From positions 23,859,501 to 23,923,500 of the forward strand of contig JABWDB010000002.1 of NCBI GenBank assembly GCA_019614645.1: a stretch of DNA of 64,000 nt. The letters run 5' to 3'. The first letter of the stretch is position 1, and every line of letters starts with the position of its first letter. Both the position numbers and the translations under genes were made by a program. The notes under the pieces were generated by a model. It made no database searches. It was not told where the DNA came from and saw only the letters and a program-made list of their open reading frames with translations. Source of the DNA: Stratiolaelaps scimitus. Its lineage: Eukaryota > Arthropoda > Arachnida > Mesostigmata > Laelapidae. This document shows positions 58,959-64,000 of the stretch, one piece after another.

Positions 58959-59029
58959 TGACTCATGTCACCTTTTCTATATTTTTTGAGAGGAGGAAAT
59001 TTTCTTCAAACGCACTGACTTATGCTACC
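58959..59029 (-). mobile_element. Severely truncated copy of the 1108-1308 retroposon
   Basis: Bases 58989-59015 match 1140-1166 exactly over 27 positions, and similarity ends abruptly at both sides. Preceding T-rich sequence (58973-58987) stands for a decayed poly(A) on the minus strand. TGACTCATGTCACC (58959-58972) and TGACTTATGCTACC (59016-59029) agree at 11 of 14 positions and bound the insert, consistent with an aged target-site duplication. It is a strongly 5'-truncated old copy. Confidence 0.65.
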
Positions 59030-62000
59030 GAAGAGCCTCATACGACACTGACCGAAGTGGCGTATAGTGGTACATCTTGGTATTTCTATGTACGTTGAAT
59101 CTTCGTGTTGTTCTCAAATGGAACCAACTGGATCGATCAAAGAAGGAGGTTTTTTGAAGAAGGCATCTTCTGTATCCACCTCGCTATTAAGTAGCCCGCT
59201 ATGTCCGCCGCGCAAATACGACAGCTTCTCGTATTATTGGTGCTGACGGAAAAATAACAGATCGAATGTTAGGAACAGCGACAATTTCGCCTTCTGCTCA
59301 GATAGACATCCATCGAGCCAACTTTCAACGTTCAGGATTTCTAGACGTTGAGAGAGAGAGGAGGGAAATTCAATGAGAAATAGCTCGTAGGTTAATATCG
59401 CCTCTCCTGTATTGACGATGTTATTGCCCTTCGGTTGTTGACACGTGTCGCTGTGCCAGCGAAGAAGGACGCAAATGAATCGAAAGAAGAACGGTGACGT
59501 ATGTTCGTTGCGGGTAATCAAAGAATACCTTGGAAGTGCCTTGCCTGTTACGTACGAGTTTATTAAAGCAGCGGGACTCGTGGTATAAATACACACGTGC
59601 CGAAATGTTGCAATACAGGGCACCAAATTGCCGCTGAGTCACCGTTAGAGTTAAATGAGCCAATGCATGATCATGTGAGAGTGTATACATATATGTACGT
59701 TCGTCCGCACTATATACCTTCCATCGTCGGAATACGAAGCAGTCGATTCGAGAACACGTCCCAGAGGTGAGGCACGCCAAGTAAGCATAAGGAACGCCCT
59801 GCATGAGCCACTCAGAACCTCTTGCCCTTGAATCGTGTTCAGGGTAATGTCTGTCTCAAATGTCGCACGTTCACATGTAATCATATGTCATATCAGCAAG
59901 AAAAATTGTGGAATTTTCGAAGACTATGTCGAAGAGGACTTTTTTTGAAGATTTCATGATAAAAACGTCATATCTGTTATGTTTTGTAGTTGGTATTAGT
60001 TATCGTAGGACTGACTTGACAGCATTGGAAAAAACCATGAACTTTAAAGCTATTGGCTTCATCACACAATGTGCAGGTATGGTTACTACCACCTCTTAGA
60101 GAGTTAAATATAAGGTTCGTTTCTATATGTAACTTGCTGTCATTCTCTATACATAAGGATTGCCTCGGATGACTGCCACATGCTGTTGCGCACTACACGC
60201 TGCGGGTTCCAGCCACACCGACGAATGGTCTAGACTTTATCCTGATAGTACATCATAATATTCAAGTGTTTATTTCGTCAACTTGTATTCTACGATGGTC
60301 GCATCGCATGTGAGCTCTCTTTCGGTGTCAACGTTCTCGGCTGCACTTCTCTATTAAGAATTCATCATCGCAACTTTCGCGCGCAGTCCTTATACTACTG
60401 ATGTGGTCCCACATAACTCTTTTAATGCTAGCTGTTCGCTTTACTTAACCGGGCATGCATATATTTTTTTTAATATTGAATCGCTTCTACATCCTACGCA
60501 CGTATGAGCACGGCATTCTGCACCACACACGACACACGCTTCTACTTACGCACCCGTCGACAGCAGCACCTACCGACGGGCTCAATCACCACGCTTAACT
60601 GCAGCTTTGCAGCTGACTGGTACCGTTAACAGACTACACTTAACTTGCCTTATGTATACACTTAATTGAAGTTCAATGGTGCATTCTCAAAACGATGTAA
60701 TTACAGGCACACTTACATCTTGCAACCGAGGGAGGTTGATCAGGGCGGCACGGCCGGGTGCGGAGATACCACGGGAGCAGGCTTAGCATTGAAGTAAAGT
60801 CGACGGGAGCCCAAACGACGAGGCAGGAAGTAATCAACTCGTACGTCGCTAGAACGAAGAAATGCCTCGAAGAGGGACGCAATTCTGTAAAGTGTAACCT
60901 TGAACGGCATCCGTGAGCAGACCATCAGTGGGGTACGCTTCAGAGAACGCAAACAATAATATAATAATTGTTCTCTCACTGTACATTGCGTACTGCACAT
61001 GTTCAGAGATCGAGAGAGAGGGAGAGAGACGGGGAGAAACGGGTACCATTTGTATTTGTTATTATATTAGGGTCGACTGGATCACATATGAAATAAGTCT
61101 ACTTCCATTGTTCTAGACCTGTGCCGCCAGAAAAACTAAGCAAAGCTTAATGGCGTTTTTTGCTTCTATTCCAGATCTAATATGTGTATTATATTTGTGA
61201 AGATCAAATTGGAAGCGAAAAAAATTACGAGTTCCTTGGAGGATGTCAACATTGATTGAAATCTTGAAGTTGGATTTAAGCAAAATATTCATCACGCTAA
61301 GATAGCTTTTCTTGATTGGAGGTCTATTTGTTTTGAAATGCACATTGCCAGCTAAACATTTACAGAATGGAGCGCAATTGTTGGGTATTTGAATGATCCT
61401 CTAATGCAATGGCTCAAGTATGACGTGGAAAAATTGTTACAACTCGCTCTTCTCTACTATACATTGAGGGATACGATGCTTGGATTTATATATCGACGGG
61501 CAGAGTATAGAGGTTGTCCCGGATGGCGGCCATTGTTGTCCTGATGAAGATCGATGCCGCAGGTAAAATACACCAAAAATATTCCATCATATTATTATTA
61601 TTATTACAGAGTAAATAGCACTCGGAGTGAAAATCTATACTAAAAATTCCACTAAAATTAGAGAATGCTAGAAATCGCCTTTTGTTTTTAGCAAACTAGA
61701 AAAGTTTTGCTTGTTTGCATTTATTGTGAACGTCGCAAGCTAGCAGTAATCATAATCAATATAAACCCACCGGTAAACCCAGTGTCGCGAGGCAAAGCCC
61801 TCAGGTTAGTCTAACTCGCTTTCGTAGCTGTGCCATTCAGTACAAATCTAATGAAACTCTGATGTGTTCAACCCTGCATTGTGTTTGCATTGAGTTGTGC
61901 GTTCCGTAGAGTTTCTCACAAATGCTCGCAGATTGATCAAATAACCCGTTGGCACGGCAGACATTGCGTCAAAGGTTACTTAGAGTGGCAGAACACGGAA

Positions 62001-64000
62001 ACTGTGCAAAGGTAATAGGATTACTGTACTATGCAAGCTGGACAATGTCATTTGCACAAGCGGCTACCCTCGACACCAAGTCGTAATACGTGCAACTGAG
62101 CGAGCTCTACTTCCGTGCATTCGACACAGATTAGCTTACCCCAACTGTGCTAGTCTCTAACATGGTTTTGCATCAGTGAAAACAACGGGCCTACGGGTGT
62201 CGAACGGCATAGCCCATAGGTCGCTCTACTACTACTACACGACATATTAGCTACACACACACAGTTTTCTTGAGCAGCGGCATGACGAGACATACCGACG
62301 TACCAATACAATAGGTTCTGACTGTGCAAGTTGTATTGTGCTCCATATTGGGATGTTTCAAGGACACCTGATGTTTTTGCTTGCATGTTTCAGCAAAGTC
62401 GTAGATGGCCGAGGGCAAAACGTGCAACATGTGTTTTCTCTCTGGCCGAAGACGGGTGTATGCATTTTGTGAACAAGCTAAGAATGTTTTCTTGCCCTCT
62501 AAGCCGCCGCCGCTGTGTGCCTCTGACACCACGGTGATAACGCAGGCATTCATATGAATATGGAGCTGTTGGGGCTTACGACTTCCTTTCTGGTGAGGGC
62601 TGATGATGGATGACTATGGTCATGATACACATGCCACAGCATCCTGCTTACCCTTCTATGAAATAGCTAAAAACAAGGACATATTGGGGATGAGCACTAG
62701 GAAGCTTTTCCTTGTGTCACGCTTACGCGGTCTTGTGATTACTATCACGATTACTGAAGTGTGGATCAGGTTTGTGTAGAATCCGGTACATGAAGTCATG
62801 TTTCATTATGAAATAACAAAATTAGGTGGGGCATTTGAAAAGCCAGCCTTTGCCATTTTATACGACTACGCTATAGATCGGATCACTTGTTCTTTTGTCG
62901 GACGTAATTGGTACATGAGAATGTAATGAGAAGCGTGCAGAGCTTGGTAACACACGAGTAACTCCAACTAACTAACGTACAGAGTTGTATGTAAACGACG
63001 AACGCTACAAGATATCACGTCTGGCAATAGCACACTTGGACCACAGCGTTCGTTGCTCGAGTGACTGCCCCGCTGCACTCAACAATGCTGAGATGTCCGG
63101 TGTGCTGGATGAAGGGTACCAAATTTTTAAATTACCAGCAAAAAATGCAGTCTTGATGGAATTTTGAATTTGATAATCCATTATGAGTTTAGCAAGCGAG
63201 ACGACGGAGACGTCCTCGGTTCAGTTCGCAGCTGCTCGCTAAAGGTCGCTACGTGGAAATGCGCCATCATTCGCCCATAACAGCGCGCGATAGAGGGGAA
63301 ATGCTCTGGTGTGGAAACATTGATGCGACAAATACCATAACCATTGACCGGGCTGTCAAAATAATCGAAAACGAAAGAGAATTTTTCAACAAATGTCTCC
63401 TGCTCCAGATGAAATAGAAAATTGAAGAGTTAACAAGTTTGATTGATTCGGAAATTTTTTTTCTCGTGATTTTATTTCGACTCTAGACACACACGGTGCG
63501 CAGTCTAGCGAGTAGCTTAACATGTACGTGTTGTTTAGCGGGTGGCTTCACGGACATTCATGACCATTGTTTTTGTGGAGAGGACGATTTAACAATGGAC
63601 TATTATTTCCTATCTAACAATTGGGTGCATGCAGAAAGGTAAGCATAAGTCAGCGTAGACGAAACTCCGTTCTATCTCACTCGTATTCTACACGTTATGA
63701 TGTCCACGAACAAATTCACACTGGCTTGTCATGTAATACTCTTTCACATGACCGCTTTTGTACCAGCTTCATGATATTATTATTGTCTTATCTATGATAT
63801 TTATACCCTATAAGAAAATGACCACCAGTACTAGCAACAATAACGAGACTTGCCAACATAGAACACATCCGGAAACAAAAACACCTACCTAAAAACGCGC
63901 TTTGACTTGCTAGTCAAAATCGGTGTAATGATCGGAGTGCGAGTTTGAGCAAGACTGGGCTCTTGTACAAGTTTATGTAAAACCCAAGCTTCTTTATAAT
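59030..64000. other. Non-coding; nothing recognised
   Basis: Overlapping minus frames at 59234-59804 (130 and 127 codons) are unsupported. A short GA run lies at about 61012-61030 and an ATT run near 61594-61606. No SINE, LINE or exon-like island was noticed; end-of-window genes cannot be excluded. Confidence 0.4.

Noticed and set aside
59234..59804. Two overlapping minus frames of about 130 codons
   Set aside because: Lengths are expected by chance in 64 kb and neither shows codon bias or motifs.
1..64000. CRISPR arrays, operons, prophage or other prokaryotic systems
   Set aside because: No regularly spaced direct repeats, no tightly packed genes and no Shine-Dalgarno-led long frames; the sequence is eukaryotic in character.

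Overview
The window reads as nuclear DNA of a metazoan, most likely an arthropod. It is roughly 40% GC, rich in AT, GA and ATT microsatellites, and full of short open frames at chance-level lengths. It carries decayed copies of animal transposon classes: a mariner DNA transposon, two non-LTR retrotransposon tails, and several tRNA-headed or poly(A)-tailed short retroposons. There are no operons, ribosome-binding sites, CRISPR arrays or long uninterrupted genes. A chelicerate such as a mite would fit, but that is a guess from overall character.

Only the transposon relics can be identified by protein family. They are: a mariner transposase fragment (466-940) with its 3' terminal inverted repeat (989-1014); the C-terminal tail of a Jockey/CR1-like LINE (18365-18998); and the C-terminal tail of an RTE-like LINE (20445-20856). 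The short elements are: a 177-bp poly(A)-tailed retroposon in a perfect 12-bp target-site duplication (1108-1308), with a tiny second copy at 58959-59029; a tRNA-Ala-like element (4095-4367); a tRNA-derived SINE family with four relics (43624, 44616, 55005, 58630); and a second SINE family with two relics (28745 on +, 39640 on -).

Host genes, if present, lie in small exons separated by large introns. Exon-like islands were picked by open frame, GC-rich third codon positions and splice-site context. Most are on the minus strand: 47031-46781 plus 46328-46244 (phase-compatible, consensus donor), 42091-41838, 24924-24583, 17323-17123, 13746-13501 and 12933-12762. A plus-strand pair lies at 9177-9382 and 9492-9578. 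No product could be recognised for any of them. They may belong to one or more long minus-strand genes, but most cannot be joined in phase from the sequence alone, so each is a hypothesis.

GC-rich, CpG-rich islands at about 29140-29870, 34000-34800, 52360-53060 and 56930-57486 hold open frames on both strands and triplet runs. They could be first exons or promoters, with strand unresolved. The rest looks like intron or intergenic DNA. I found no convincing new multi-gene system. The most unusual items are the set of short retroposons and the repeated AGCTACATC flank shared by two of them.
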